Part shown: in pieces, positions 52,586-61,267 of the stretch
Layout: the number at the start of each line of letters is the position of its first letter
Numbering within the stretch: position 1 is the first letter of the stretch
From: Veillonella sp. KGMB01456
Lineage (GTDB): Bacteria > Bacillota > Negativicutes > Veillonellales > Veillonellaceae
Assembly: GCF_023051165.1 (NCBI RefSeq)
Contig: NZ_JALKIG010000007.1
Location: forward strand, 26,955 to 90,954
Length of the DNA stretch: 64,000 nt
Reading direction: 5' to 3'
The notes under the pieces: generated by a model
What the model saw: the letters and a program-made list of their open reading frames with translations, nothing else
What the model was told of the DNA's origin: nothing
The model's database searches: none
Made by a program: the position numbers and the translations under genes

Positions 52586-53401
52586 TTAGTATTGGAAGTT
52601 TTTAGTTTCCATAAGTTTGGCAATGACGGTACCGAAGCGTCTTAAAATATATTTTATGTTCGTAATGTGTTCCGGTGTAGCATCGAAGACGATGAAACTA
52701 ATGCTGAGGGCGGCCACGATTTGGTTGTTTACGCGCAGTGGCATGGCAATACAGCGGGCGTATTTCGTGATTTCCTCTTCTTCGTAAGTAAATTCATCAT
52801 TGGCGTCTTTATGGATATCTTGATAGAGTGCATCTACCGTAGGAATGGTATTCTCGGTTAACGGCGGTAATGAATTCGGGAACAATTGACGTAAGTCCTC
52901 CAAGGAGTGGTCGTATAATAAGGCTTTGCCTAAAGCGGTGGCGTAAGCCGGTAAGCGTTTACCGATGGAGGAAATCAGCTGCAATGGTTTCGGACTGTTT
53001 ACCTTTTGCAGGTACATAATTTCATTGCCTTCCAAGACACCCAGATGGATGGTTTCTTTACACAAGGAAGACATAGTCTCCATTTGGTCCTTAATGAGTG
53101 TCAAAATATCACCGTTATGCTGGTACGTATTGCCGATGATGAAGGCCTGTTTACCAATAGTATATATTAGAGACTCGTCTTCGCAGAGTAAGAAGTTATT
53201 ATCTACTAATGTTTTTAAAATAGGGGTGAGCGTACTTTTTGGGCAATCGAGCTGTGTAGCAATTTGCGATAGGGTTAACCCGTTACTGCCGGCCACCGTT
53301 TCAAGAATCTTAATAACTCGCAAAGTCGGTTTATGTTGTGTGGGCGAAGGCGTGCAATCGGAGGGCAAGGCATCATGTTTAATTAATTTTTTTGAAGGCA
53401 T
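52586..53401 (-). CDS. IclR-family regulator of the fucose operon
   Basis: A 271-residue regulator. The N-terminal winged helix is LRVIKILETVAGSNGLTLSQIATQLDCPKSTLTPILKTL in two blocks, and the C-terminal effector domain shows IGKRLPAYATALGKALLYD and ARCIAMPLRVNNQIVAALSIS. The start is the ATG at 53401, eight bases after AAAGGAGG; a start 21 bases upstream lacks a site. It is divergent from the fucose operon, as is the IclR-type gene Cj0480c at the C. jejuni fucose locus. Repeated palindromes fill the space between them. Confidence 0.88.
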   Translation of the reverse strand: MPSKKLIKHDALPSDCTPSPTQHKPTLRVIKILETVAGSNGLTLSQIATQLDCPKSTLTPILKTLVDNNFLLCEDESLIYTIGKQAFIIGNTYQHNGDILTLIKDQMETMSSLCKETIHLGVLEGNEIMYLQKVNSPKPLQLISSIGKRLPAYATALGKALLYDHSLEDLRQLFPNSLPPLTENTIPTVDALYQDIHKDANDEFTYEEEEITKYARCIAMPLRVNNQIVAALSISFIVFDATPEHITNIKYILRRFGTVIAKLMETKNFQY

Positions 53402-53844
53402 ATTAAAAACCTCCTTTCTCAATATTGTTTTATTTAAAGGTAATATATTATGCCAAAATCTTTAACGTATATAATTTGCATATATATTGTATCACGTTTG
53501 TTCGTATATGCATACTATAATATGATTTTCGCAATTTACTGCCTTTGGTTATTGTTATTATGATAAATAGTTATTGCGTATATACGAATGTTATTGACTT
53601 TTACGTATGATAAGTATATGATAAGAACATAAATAGTACGTAAATAATATTTGTGTTTGTATATACGAAACACAAACACGATTCTTATATGCGAACAGGT
53701 TGAATTTAGACTGTGATTAAAAGTATGTATATAAGTACAAGTTTGTGAAAATATACAAAATGTGTGTGAAGAAGTTACTCTTTTTAGAAGCTTGGTAATG
53801 ACCGGCTTAAACCTGTAAACAAGTGCATTGTGGAGGTGTAACAG
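53402..53844. other. Divergent iclR / fucose-operon region
   Basis: 443 bases that hold the operator repeats and promoter given separately. An untranslated leader of about 215 bases lies between the promoter and uxaA, with no clear structure. An open frame on the minus strand here is composed of AT-rich, low-information sequence and is not counted. Confidence 0.55.
53501..53695. promoter_or_regulatory. Operator-like palindromes and promoter between iclR and uxaA
   Basis: Four copies of a TTCGTATATNCGAA-like palindrome occur: TTCGTATATGCATA at 53501, TTGCGTATATACGAA at 53574, TTTGTATATACGAAA at 53656 and TTCTTATATGCGAA at 53682. A promoter with TTGACT (53594-53599) and TATGAT (53617-53622), spacer 17, lies between copies two and three. 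The layout fits repression, or dual control, by the IclR-type protein. Confidence 0.6.
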
Positions 53845-55362
53845 ATGAAAGGTATTCATGTAGGCTCAATTGATAATGTAGCAACAGCTATTGAGCCCTT
53901 ACAAGTTGGCGAAGAGGTTCTTGGTGTAGTGATTAAAGAACCGATTCCAAAAGGTCACAAATTTGCGACGGAACGAATCGCCAAAGGCAGTCCCGTTATT
54001 AAATATGATTCCCATATCGGTGTAGCTGAAGTAGATATTGAACCGGGCCAATGGGTTCATGTTCACAATATCGAAGGCGAACGCGGTCGCGGCGACTTGG
54101 ATTCGGAAGTTCGCGATATTGATCAAGATGTAGAACGTAAAACAAATATTGAAAAAGGTAAAGACAGCTATAAATTGACCGGGTATCGCCGCAGTGACGG
54201 CAGCTTCGGTTTCCGCAATCATATCTTGGTAATCCCAAGTGTTCACTGCGCCAACAAAGTGGTAGAACGTATTGCCAACGGTGTTATGTACAGCGATGTA
54301 GAACGTCGTGATGACACCAAAGTTGTATATGTAAATCATCAACACGGTTGCAGCGAACTTTCCTATGATGCGGATCAGACGAAAGATGTTATTGTAGGCA
54401 CCGCAGCTAATCCAAACGTATATGGCGTTTTGGTAGTCGGCCTCGGTTGTGAGGTAGTGCAGGCTCACACCGTAGCTGAAGAAATTAAAGCGCGCGCACC
54501 GTATAAGAAAGTAGAATTTTTCAATATTCAGGCCACCGGCGGTACGGAAAAGAGTATTCGTCGTGGCACAGAAATTGTTAAAAATATGTTGGCCGAAGCG
54601 TTAAAAGAAGAACGCAGTGAAGGTACCTTGGCGGATGTAGTACTCGGTACGGAATGCGGCGGCAGCGACAGCTTCTCCGGTTTAAGTGCCAATCCGGCGC
54701 TCGGCGTAGCCTCTGATATCGTAGTCAGTCACGGCGGGGCCGTAATCTTGGCGGAAACAACCGAACTTATCGGGGCAGAACATATCTTGGCAAAACGCGG
54801 TATCAATGGTGTTGTGAGTGAACAAATCATGAGTACCATCAAAGGGTTTGAACAAGAAGTTATCGACTCCAATGCGGATATTCGCGGTGCTAACCCAAGT
54901 CCGGGCAACATAGAAGGCGGCCTCAGCAGTATTGAAGAAAAATCTTTAGGTTGTATTTATAAAGCCGGTAACAGTCCGGTAGTGGCCGTAAAAGATTATG
55001 CAAAACCGATTGTGGATAAAGGCTTAACCTTTATGAATACACCGGGCAATGATATTGAACAATTGAGCGGCATGGTAGCCGGCGGATGTAATATTGCAGT
55101 ATTTACAACCGGCCGCGGCACGCCGACAGGCAGCCCGATTGCACCGACAATCAAAGTATCGTCCAACACCTTTACATATAACAATATGAATGATGCTATC
55201 GACTTAAATGCGGGCACCGTAGTGGACGGTAAACAAACAATTAAAGAAGTGGGTTATGAAATTGTAGATGCTATTTGTGAAGTGGCTAACGGCAAACTAA
55301 CAAAAGCAGAACATAATGAACAGAATGACTTTTCAATTTGGCGCTTGGCCACAACCGTATAG
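53845..55362 (+). CDS. UxaA/altronate dehydratase-family protein, likely L-fuconate dehydratase
   Basis: A 505-residue fused UxaA protein. Residues 1-110 are the SAF-like N-terminal domain (NVATAIEPLQVGEEV, KGSPVIKYDSHIGVA) and the rest is the altronate-hydrolase core (GYRRSDGSFGFRNHILVIPSVHC, VNHQHGCSEL, LGTECGGSDSFSGLSANPA, FTTGRGTPTGSPIAPTIKV). Related C. jejuni genes Cj0482/Cj0483 carry the same family, split in two. In this operon the expected reaction is dehydration of L-fuconate to 2-keto-3-deoxy-L-fuconate. Altronate as substrate is possible but no hexuronate genes are near. GGAGG lies eight bases upstream of the ATG. Confidence 0.84.
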   Translation: MKGIHVGSIDNVATAIEPLQVGEEVLGVVIKEPIPKGHKFATERIAKGSPVIKYDSHIGVAEVDIEPGQWVHVHNIEGERGRGDLDSEVRDIDQDVERKTNIEKGKDSYKLTGYRRSDGSFGFRNHILVIPSVHCANKVVERIANGVMYSDVERRDDTKVVYVNHQHGCSELSYDADQTKDVIVGTAANPNVYGVLVVGLGCEVVQAHTVAEEIKARAPYKKVEFFNIQATGGTEKSIRRGTEIVKNMLAEALKEERSEGTLADVVLGTECGGSDSFSGLSANPALGVASDIVVSHGGAVILAETTELIGAEHILAKRGINGVVSEQIMSTIKGFEQEVIDSNADIRGANPSPGNIEGGLSSIEEKSLGCIYKAGNSPVVAVKDYAKPIVDKGLTFMNTPGNDIEQLSGMVAGGCNIAVFTTGRGTPTGSPIAPTIKVSSNTFTYNNMNDAIDLNAGTVVDGKQTIKEVGYEIVDAICEVANGKLTKAEHNEQNDFSIWRLATTV

Positions 55363-55513
55363 TACGGCAGGCCGTACGCATGGCAGATGAGATTGTGTGT
55401 GAATCGAGTCGGCCGTGTTTCCAAGGAATATAAACAGTAAGTCCGGTAAGAGGTACGCGACTTAGTTGGTTTATAGGTGTATAGAGTGTTAATTTAAATT
55501 GGAGGTATGTATC

Positions 55514-56293
55514 ATGGATTTGCAATTAAAAGACAAGGTTGTATTTGTAACCGGTGGCGGTAAAGGCATCGGCAGTGGTATTTCCCTTTCGTTGGCCCGT
55601 GAAGGTGCGATTCCTATTATTCTTTCCCGTTCGCCAATCACTGACGAATTCAAAAAAGATATGGAAGCTATCACGACTAACTATGAATTCATTCAAATTG
55701 ACTTAAACGACACTGACAAAATCAAAGGCATCGTTGACGATGTAGCAGCTCGTCGCGGTGGCATCTACGGTATTGTAAATAATGCCGGTGCCAATGACAA
55801 CAAAGACCTCGACACTACATCTTGGCAGGAATTTGAAAAGAGCATTCATGGTAACTTGACTCACTACTATGAATTGGTACACGCATCGGTAGACTACTTG
55901 CGTAAATCCAAAGGTTCTATCTTGAACATCACATCCAAAACGGCGTTAACCGGTCAAGGTAAAACCAGTGCTTATGCAGCCGCTAAAGGTGCTATCTTGG
56001 GTCTTACCCGTGAATGGGCAGCCGCTTTATTGGATGACGGCGTACGCAGCAACTGTGTAGTAGTCAGCGAATGCTGGACACCTTTATACGCTAATTGGAT
56101 TAAAACATTTGACGATCCGGAAGCTCGTAAAAAAGTTATTACCGACAAAATTCCGTTGGAACGTCGTTTCACAACAATCGAAGAAATTGCTGACACAGCA
56201 GTTTTCGTATTATCGCCTAAATCCTCGCATACTACCGGTCAATGGGTATTCGTAGATGGCGGCTATGTTCATCTCGATCGTGCGTTGAGCTAA
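55514..56293 (+). CDS. Short-chain dehydrogenase, likely L-fucose dehydrogenase
   Basis: A 259-residue SDR oxidoreductase. The NAD(P) loop is VTGGGKGIGSGISL, the structural NNAG motif is IVNNAGAN and the catalytic residues lie in LNITSKTALTG and SAYAAAKGA (YxxxK). The C-terminal WVFVDGGYVHLDRA is usual for the family. Its place between uxaA and fucP matches FucX (Cj0485) of C. jejuni, which oxidises L-fucose to the lactone. The start is the ATG at 55514 behind GGAGG; the frame is open upstream but has no site. A different sugar substrate is possible. Confidence 0.85.
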   Translation: MDLQLKDKVVFVTGGGKGIGSGISLSLAREGAIPIILSRSPITDEFKKDMEAITTNYEFIQIDLNDTDKIKGIVDDVAARRGGIYGIVNNAGANDNKDLDTTSWQEFEKSIHGNLTHYYELVHASVDYLRKSKGSILNITSKTALTGQGKTSAYAAAKGAILGLTREWAAALLDDGVRSNCVVVSECWTPLYANWIKTFDDPEARKKVITDKIPLERRFTTIEEIADTAVFVLSPKSSHTTGQWVFVDGGYVHLDRALS

Positions 56294-56308
56294 TAGGAGG
56301 TACTGTAC

Positions 56309-57553
56309 ATGAATCAACAAGGTGCCGCAGGTAAACTCGTTACCAGCAGAAACATTAAAATCGCGTTTTGGTTAGTAACTTCTTTATTCTTCCTCTGGGG
56401 TTTCAGTTATGGCCTCTTGGACGTTATGAATAAAAACTTCCAAAATCACTTGGGTATTACTAAAGCCGTATCCGGCTTATTGCAAGCAGCTTACTTCGGC
56501 GGTTACTTCGTAATCGCAATTCCGGCCTCCATGGTAGCTACTAAATTCGGCTACAAAGGCGGTATCATTATGGGTCTGGCCTTATATGCATTAGGCGCTT
56601 TACTTATTATCCCGGCCAGTAACGAACAAAGCTTTAACTTATTCTTATTAGCCTTCTTCATTATCGCCTGCGGTCTCGGCAGCTTGGAAACAAATGCCAA
56701 TCCGTACATTACCAAATTAGGTAGTGATGAAGATGCGGCGTTCCGTATCAACATGGCACAAAGCTTCAACGGCGTTGGTCAGTTCTTAGGACCAATCGTT
56801 GGCGGCGTATTGTTCTTGTCCTTATCCCACGGCAACATTGACCAAAACATGGCCAACGTTCAGATGGTATATGTAGGGATTGCCGTAGTAGTACTTGCTG
56901 TATTGGCACTCTTCGTGTTTACACGCATGCCGGAAGGTGCTGAAGTTAGCGAAGCAGCCGGTGATGTTGTAGAAGAAGATACTGACAGCTCTTATGGTAA
57001 ATTATTCTCCTTCCGTCATTTCCGTTTAGGCGTTATTGCTCAGTTCTTGTATATTGCTGCACAAGTAGGTGCCGGCGCATTCTTCATTAACTACTCCGTA
57101 GAACACTGGCATGGTTTGGCTGACCATGAAGCGGCTTACTTCTTCAGTATCGCCTTGGTGGCCTTCTTACTTGGTCGTATCGTAACAACACCTATCATGA
57201 AAAAGGTTAAAAGTAACGTAATCTTGGCTACTTACTCCTTGATCAATGCAGGGATTATGGTTGTGTTACAGTTCGTACATGACTTACCGGCCGTTATCGT
57301 TCTTTGGTTATCCTTCTTCTTTATGTCTATCAGTTTCCCAACAATCTTCGCTTTGTCTGTTGTGAAAATTCCTAACAGCTTAGTTAAAAAAGCAGCCAGC
57401 TTGTTAATCATGAGTATCGTAGGTGGTGCGTTCATGCCGTTCTTCATGGGTTATGTAGCCGACCACTGGGGTACCGGTGCCAGCTTCTTACTCTTATTAC
57501 CTTGCTTCTTATATGTAGCTTGGTACGGTTTGAATGGTGTATCTAAAGACTAA
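56309..57553 (+). CDS. fucP: L-fucose:proton symporter FucP
   Basis: A 414-residue MFS permease with 12 helices. The FucP signature is present: FLWGFSYGLLDVMNKNFQ near residues 27-45, SGLLQAAYFGGYFV, GLGSLETNANPYI and AQSFNGVGQFLGPIVGG. The asparagine and glutamate in ETNANPY lie at sites known to be important in FucP. It starts 15 bases after the dehydrogenase gene, with GGAGG upstream. It is the entry point for the fucose operon. Confidence 0.92.
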   Translation: MNQQGAAGKLVTSRNIKIAFWLVTSLFFLWGFSYGLLDVMNKNFQNHLGITKAVSGLLQAAYFGGYFVIAIPASMVATKFGYKGGIIMGLALYALGALLIIPASNEQSFNLFLLAFFIIACGLGSLETNANPYITKLGSDEDAAFRINMAQSFNGVGQFLGPIVGGVLFLSLSHGNIDQNMANVQMVYVGIAVVVLAVLALFVFTRMPEGAEVSEAAGDVVEEDTDSSYGKLFSFRHFRLGVIAQFLYIAAQVGAGAFFINYSVEHWHGLADHEAAYFFSIALVAFLLGRIVTTPIMKKVKSNVILATYSLINAGIMVVLQFVHDLPAVIVLWLSFFFMSISFPTIFALSVVKIPNSLVKKAASLLIMSIVGGAFMPFFMGYVADHWGTGASFLLLLPCFLYVAWYGLNGVSKD

Positions 57554-57566
57554 TACGTACTGACAA

Positions 57567-57594
57567 GGATTGCCGGCTGAAATGTCGGCAATCC
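57567..57594 (+). other. Stem-loop after fucP
   Basis: GGATTGCCG pairs with CGGCAATCC around a ten-base loop. There is no T-run, so it is more likely an RNA stability or processing element than a terminator; the operon continues downstream. Confidence 0.5.
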
Positions 57595-57661
57595 ACTTAT
57601 ATGGCTAAAAATTGATTATAAATAAGCTATAAGAATGTCTTACATTAAAGGAGACGGTAAC

Positions 57662-58774
57662 ATGTTGGAAATTGTAGATTCCCATTTACATATATGGGAC
57701 TTGGATGTATTACATTTGCCTTGGTTGAATTCCTGCAAAGGGGTAATTCAGCAGAGCTTTTCCATGGATGACCTGGTTAGAGAATACGCCAAAGCCGGCG
57801 TAGACTTTAAAGGGGGCATTTATATCGAAGTGGACTGCGACGACGCGATTAAAGAAGATGAATTTATCTTCAAGTTGAACAGCCCTAAGATTTTGGCAAA
57901 AATCATGCGTGCTCGTAATTTGAGCGGTCATGTTCGTTTGCCGGCCGGCATCGTAGGTGTACGTGAACCGCTTCACATCGACAGCTCCCCACGGGGCCGT
58001 TGTTTGGAACGCAGCTTCATTGAAGGCCTTGAAGTATTGGCTGACAAAGGCTTAATCTTTGAAAGTTGTAACCGTGTTGAAGAATTGATAGATATTTATC
58101 AGGCAGCGGCACAAGTTCCGGACTTGAAATTAGTCATCAACCATTGCGGTAACGTAACGGAATTGACGCCGGACTACAAAGAAGCGATGACTAAATTGGC
58201 ATCCTTGCCGAATGTATACTGTAAAGTATCCGGTTATGCTACGGAAGATAAGGTGTTTGTTAAGAACTTATTAGACTTTATTTCCGGTACCTTTGACCAT
58301 AGTCGCTTAATTTATGCATCAAACTTCCCGGTTGTGGAATTGTATTCTAACTTTAAGGATCATTTAAACTCCGTACGTGAATACTTCCATGATGATCCTG
58401 ACATTTTCTCTAAAAATGCCAAAAAATTATATAAATTAAATAAACCTCAAGTGTTTGCCAGCGTAATTAAACTTCGCCCTGAAAAAGCGGAATATTACAA
58501 GGCATTACATGCCGACCCATTCGCCAGTGTAAATAAAATGATTCGTGAATGCGGTATTATACACTATCAGATTTTCAATCGTGATGATTTGCTGTTTTCA
58601 ATTATGGTCTATGAAGGCGATGATTTTGAATACGATATGGCAAAAATGGCCAACGATCCGGAAACACAGCGTTGGTGGCGTGAAACCGATCCGTGTCAAA
58701 CTCGTATCGAAGGCGCTCAGAAAAATGAATGGTGGGCCGACATGGAAATGGTATACGATTTGAATAAGAAGTAG
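57662..58774 (+). CDS. Fused fuconolactonase-type amidohydrolase and L-rhamnose mutarotase-type domain
   Basis: A 370-residue fusion. Residues 1-260 are an Amidohydro_2 hydrolase (IVDSHLHIWDLD metal motif, VINHCGN, YCKVSGYATED, LIYASNFPV), the family of L-fuconolactonase and L-rhamnonolactonase. Residues about 265-370 are a mutarotase of the RhaM type (FASVIKLRPEKAEYYKALH, HYQIFNRDDLLFSIMVYEG, ETQRWWRETDP). In C. jejuni these are separate neighbours, Cj0487 and Cj0488. The fusion would convert the fucose anomer and open the lactone. The start is the ATG at 57662 after AAAGGAGA; the frame runs nine codons upstream without a site. Confidence 0.85.
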   Translation: MLEIVDSHLHIWDLDVLHLPWLNSCKGVIQQSFSMDDLVREYAKAGVDFKGGIYIEVDCDDAIKEDEFIFKLNSPKILAKIMRARNLSGHVRLPAGIVGVREPLHIDSSPRGRCLERSFIEGLEVLADKGLIFESCNRVEELIDIYQAAAQVPDLKLVINHCGNVTELTPDYKEAMTKLASLPNVYCKVSGYATEDKVFVKNLLDFISGTFDHSRLIYASNFPVVELYSNFKDHLNSVREYFHDDPDIFSKNAKKLYKLNKPQVFASVIKLRPEKAEYYKALHADPFASVNKMIRECGIIHYQIFNRDDLLFSIMVYEGDDFEYDMAKMANDPETQRWWRETDPCQTRIEGAQKNEWWADMEMVYDLNKK

Positions 58775-58786
58775 GGGGTAAGGCTT

Positions 58787-59686
58787 GTGAAAGCAAAATA
58801 TATATGTCCGATTTTGACATCGATGAATGCGGACGAAACAGTTAACTACGATCAGATGCATGCATTTTACGATCAGTTGATTGAAGCCGGTATTGACGGC
58901 GTATTGGCCGGTGGCAGCGCCGGTGAATTCTATGCATTTTCATATGATGAAATCAAGGAATTTATCTTGGATGCCATTGAATACGGCAAAGGCCGCTGGG
59001 AAGTTATCGCCGGTACCGGTCGTATGGTAAAAGCGGAAACTATTCAGCTTTCCAATGAAGTACTTAAAGCCGGTGCTGATGCGGTTATTATTGTAGGTCC
59101 ATACTACAGCGCTTGTAACGGCGATGACGTATTTGCTTACTTTGATGAAGTATTGAGTGCCATTAATGGTCCTGTTTATATCTATAACTATGGTGATCGT
59201 ACCGGTTTTGATATTCCGGCTGAAACCTTGCTTCGTCTTCGTGAAAAACACGATAACTTGGTAGGTGTTAAAGATACACATCCGGTATTGCGTCATACGC
59301 AACGCTATATTCAGTTCTTAAAGCCTAAATATCCTGAATTCAAAGTGTACACAGGCTATGACAACAACTGTATCCCATCGGTAATCTCCGGTGGTGACGG
59401 CTGTATCGGCGCTCAATCCAATGTGGATCCGAAAATGTGTGCCGATGTAATCAAAGCGTTGGATGCTGAAGATTTAAGTGCTTTAAAAGAATTACAACGC
59501 AAGATTGATGCTTACTTTGCTTTCTATGAAGTGCATGTACCATTCAATCCGGTTATGAAATGGGCTCTTAAAGAATTAGGCGCACCTATGCAGGAAAACT
59601 GCCGTGTACCTATCAAACCGTTGACAGATGCTCAAAAAGAAGCATTAGCTCCGGTAGCCGATGCTTTATGGCGTAACAAAAAATAA
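58787..59686 (+). CDS. DapA/NAL-family aldolase, likely 2-keto-3-deoxy-fuconate aldolase
   Basis: A 299-residue class I aldolase of the dihydrodipicolinate synthase/N-acetylneuraminate lyase family. Motifs are GVLAGGSAGEFYAFSYDE, GPYYSACNG, YNYGDRTGFDI (catalytic Tyr) and LVGVKDTHP (Schiff-base Lys). The start is the GTG at 58787 behind GGGGGTAAGG. The neighbour set matches Cj0481, proposed to split 2-keto-3-deoxy-fuconate into pyruvate and L-lactaldehyde. DHDPS activity is unlikely in this context. Confidence 0.85.
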   Translation: MKAKYICPILTSMNADETVNYDQMHAFYDQLIEAGIDGVLAGGSAGEFYAFSYDEIKEFILDAIEYGKGRWEVIAGTGRMVKAETIQLSNEVLKAGADAVIIVGPYYSACNGDDVFAYFDEVLSAINGPVYIYNYGDRTGFDIPAETLLRLREKHDNLVGVKDTHPVLRHTQRYIQFLKPKYPEFKVYTGYDNNCIPSVISGGDGCIGAQSNVDPKMCADVIKALDAEDLSALKELQRKIDAYFAFYEVHVPFNPVMKWALKELGAPMQENCRVPIKPLTDAQKEALAPVADALWRNKK

Positions 59687-59720
59687 ATCAGTTATGTAAC
59701 CTTTGTAAGGGTTTCATATA

Positions 59721-59755
59721 GGTGCCATGACGCTGCATCGGCACGTTGTGGCACC
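59721..59755 (+). other. Stem-loop between aldolase gene and fucO
   Basis: GGTGCCA pairs with TGGCACC; an inner stem is possible. It has no T-run, so it may affect message stability rather than end the transcript. Confidence 0.4.
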
Positions 59756-59865
59756 AAATAAAAATGACTCCGGCAGGAATTCCGGGTTCATATACAGAAA
59801 TGTATAAGCAAGGCAATTTTTTCAAAAGGTAAATTCTAATTTCTCTCGATTAGGAGGCAACACAA

Positions 59866-61017
59866 ATGGTTAATCGCATGATTCTTAACGAAACATCCTA
59901 CTTTGGCTTTGGTGCAATCAATAACATTGTAGGCGAATTAAAAGCCAACAATTTGAAAAAAGTATTGGTTACCACCGGTAAAGACTTGATTAAATTCGGC
60001 GTAGCTACTAAAGTTACTGCTTTATTGGATGAAGCCGGCGTAGATTATGAAATTTTTGACGATTTAAAACCAAACCCTACGATTAAGAACGTGCAAGACG
60101 GCGTAGAAGCTTGTAAAAAAGCAAATGCTGATTGTATCGTAGCTATCGGCGGCGGCAGCACTATCGACACCAGTAAAGCCATTGCTATCATCATGACAAA
60201 CCCTGAATTTGCTGATGTTCGCAGCCTTGAAGGTGTTGCTGATACTAAGAACAAATGCTTACCTATTATCGCGGTAACAACTACTTCCGGTACAGCAGCT
60301 GAAGTTACTATTAACTACGTAATTACTGACGAAGAAAAACGTCGTAAATTCGTATGTGCCGACCCTCATGACATTCCAATCGTAGCTATCGTTGACCCTG
60401 ATTTATCCATGGGTATGCCTAAAGGCTTGTGCGCTTCCACCGGTATGGATGCTTTGGTTCATGCTGTTGAAGGTTTCATCACTAAAGGTGCTTGGGAAAT
60501 GACTGATATGCTTCATTTGAAAGCTATCGAAATCATCGGTCGCTCCCTTCGTGACGCAGTAGCCGGCGACCCTAAAGGCCGTGAAGCTATGGCTCTTGGT
60601 CAGTACATTGCCGGTATGGGCTTCTCCAACGTAGGCCTTGGCATCGTTCACTCTATGGCGCATCCTTTGAGCGCTTTGTATGATATTCCACATGGCAAAG
60701 CTTGCGCTATGATGCTTACGGCTGTATTGAAATTCAATGCTCCGGCAACCGGTGAAAAATATCGCGATCTTGCTAAAGCTATGGGCGTTCAGAATGTTGA
60801 CGGCATGAGTAAAGAAGAATACCAGAAAGCGGCTATCGACGCTATCCAGAAGTTAGCTGACGATGTAGAAATTCCTAAGAGCTTGTTAGAAGCCGGCGTT
60901 AAAGAAGAAGACATTCCGTTCTTGGCTGAATCCGCTAAAAACGATGCTTGTACGCCAGGCAACCCACGCGACGTATCTCAAGCTGAAATTGAAGAAATCT
61001 ATCGTTCCATTTTATAA
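59866..61017 (+). CDS. fucO: Lactaldehyde reductase / propanediol oxidoreductase FucO
   Basis: A 383-residue iron-dependent alcohol dehydrogenase very close to E. coli FucO. Shared blocks include the start VNRMILNETSYFGFGA, AIGGGSTIDTSKAI, NPEFADVRSLEG, TTSGTAAEVTINYVITDEEK, DPHDIP and the iron site GIVHSMAHPLSALYDIPHG. It reduces L-lactaldehyde to L-1,2-propanediol under anaerobic conditions. AGGAGGC precedes the start. It takes the position of the aldehyde dehydrogenase of the C. jejuni fucose locus and turns the pathway toward the pdu microcompartment. A terminator follows. Confidence 0.95.
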   Translation: MVNRMILNETSYFGFGAINNIVGELKANNLKKVLVTTGKDLIKFGVATKVTALLDEAGVDYEIFDDLKPNPTIKNVQDGVEACKKANADCIVAIGGGSTIDTSKAIAIIMTNPEFADVRSLEGVADTKNKCLPIIAVTTTSGTAAEVTINYVITDEEKRRKFVCADPHDIPIVAIVDPDLSMGMPKGLCASTGMDALVHAVEGFITKGAWEMTDMLHLKAIEIIGRSLRDAVAGDPKGREAMALGQYIAGMGFSNVGLGIVHSMAHPLSALYDIPHGKACAMMLTAVLKFNAPATGEKYRDLAKAMGVQNVDGMSKEEYQKAAIDAIQKLADDVEIPKSLLEAGVKEEDIPFLAESAKNDACTPGNPRDVSQAEIEEIYRSIL

Positions 61018-61076
61018 GAGAAACGCAGTTTCTTAAGATTATATAATTTTTGCTCGGTAATTAGATAATCTAAAAT

Positions 61077-61125
61077 AAAGACCGTAGTATCTGTGGTTAT
61101 AACTATAGATACTACGGTCTTTTTT
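61077..61125 (+). terminator. Terminator of the fucose operon
   Basis: AAAGACCGTAGTATCT pairs with AGATACTACGGTCTTT around a loop of about 13 bases, and a T-run follows. Confidence 0.9.
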
Positions 61126-61267
61126 GCGCTTGTGATTGGTTATTTATAAAATTTATGACTGAGTTTTTCTTTTGTAATTTTACATAAATTGTTTAAACGA
61201 ATATAATTAGCCACTGTAGTACGTACAATTTCATGTCGATGTTTTTTTCAAGGAGATGCTATTAGGT

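Noticed and set aside
53536..53859. A 107-codon frame on the minus strand in the iclR/uxaA gap
   Set aside because: It runs through promoter and operator repeats, is AT-rich, has no family resemblance and overlaps the uxaA start.
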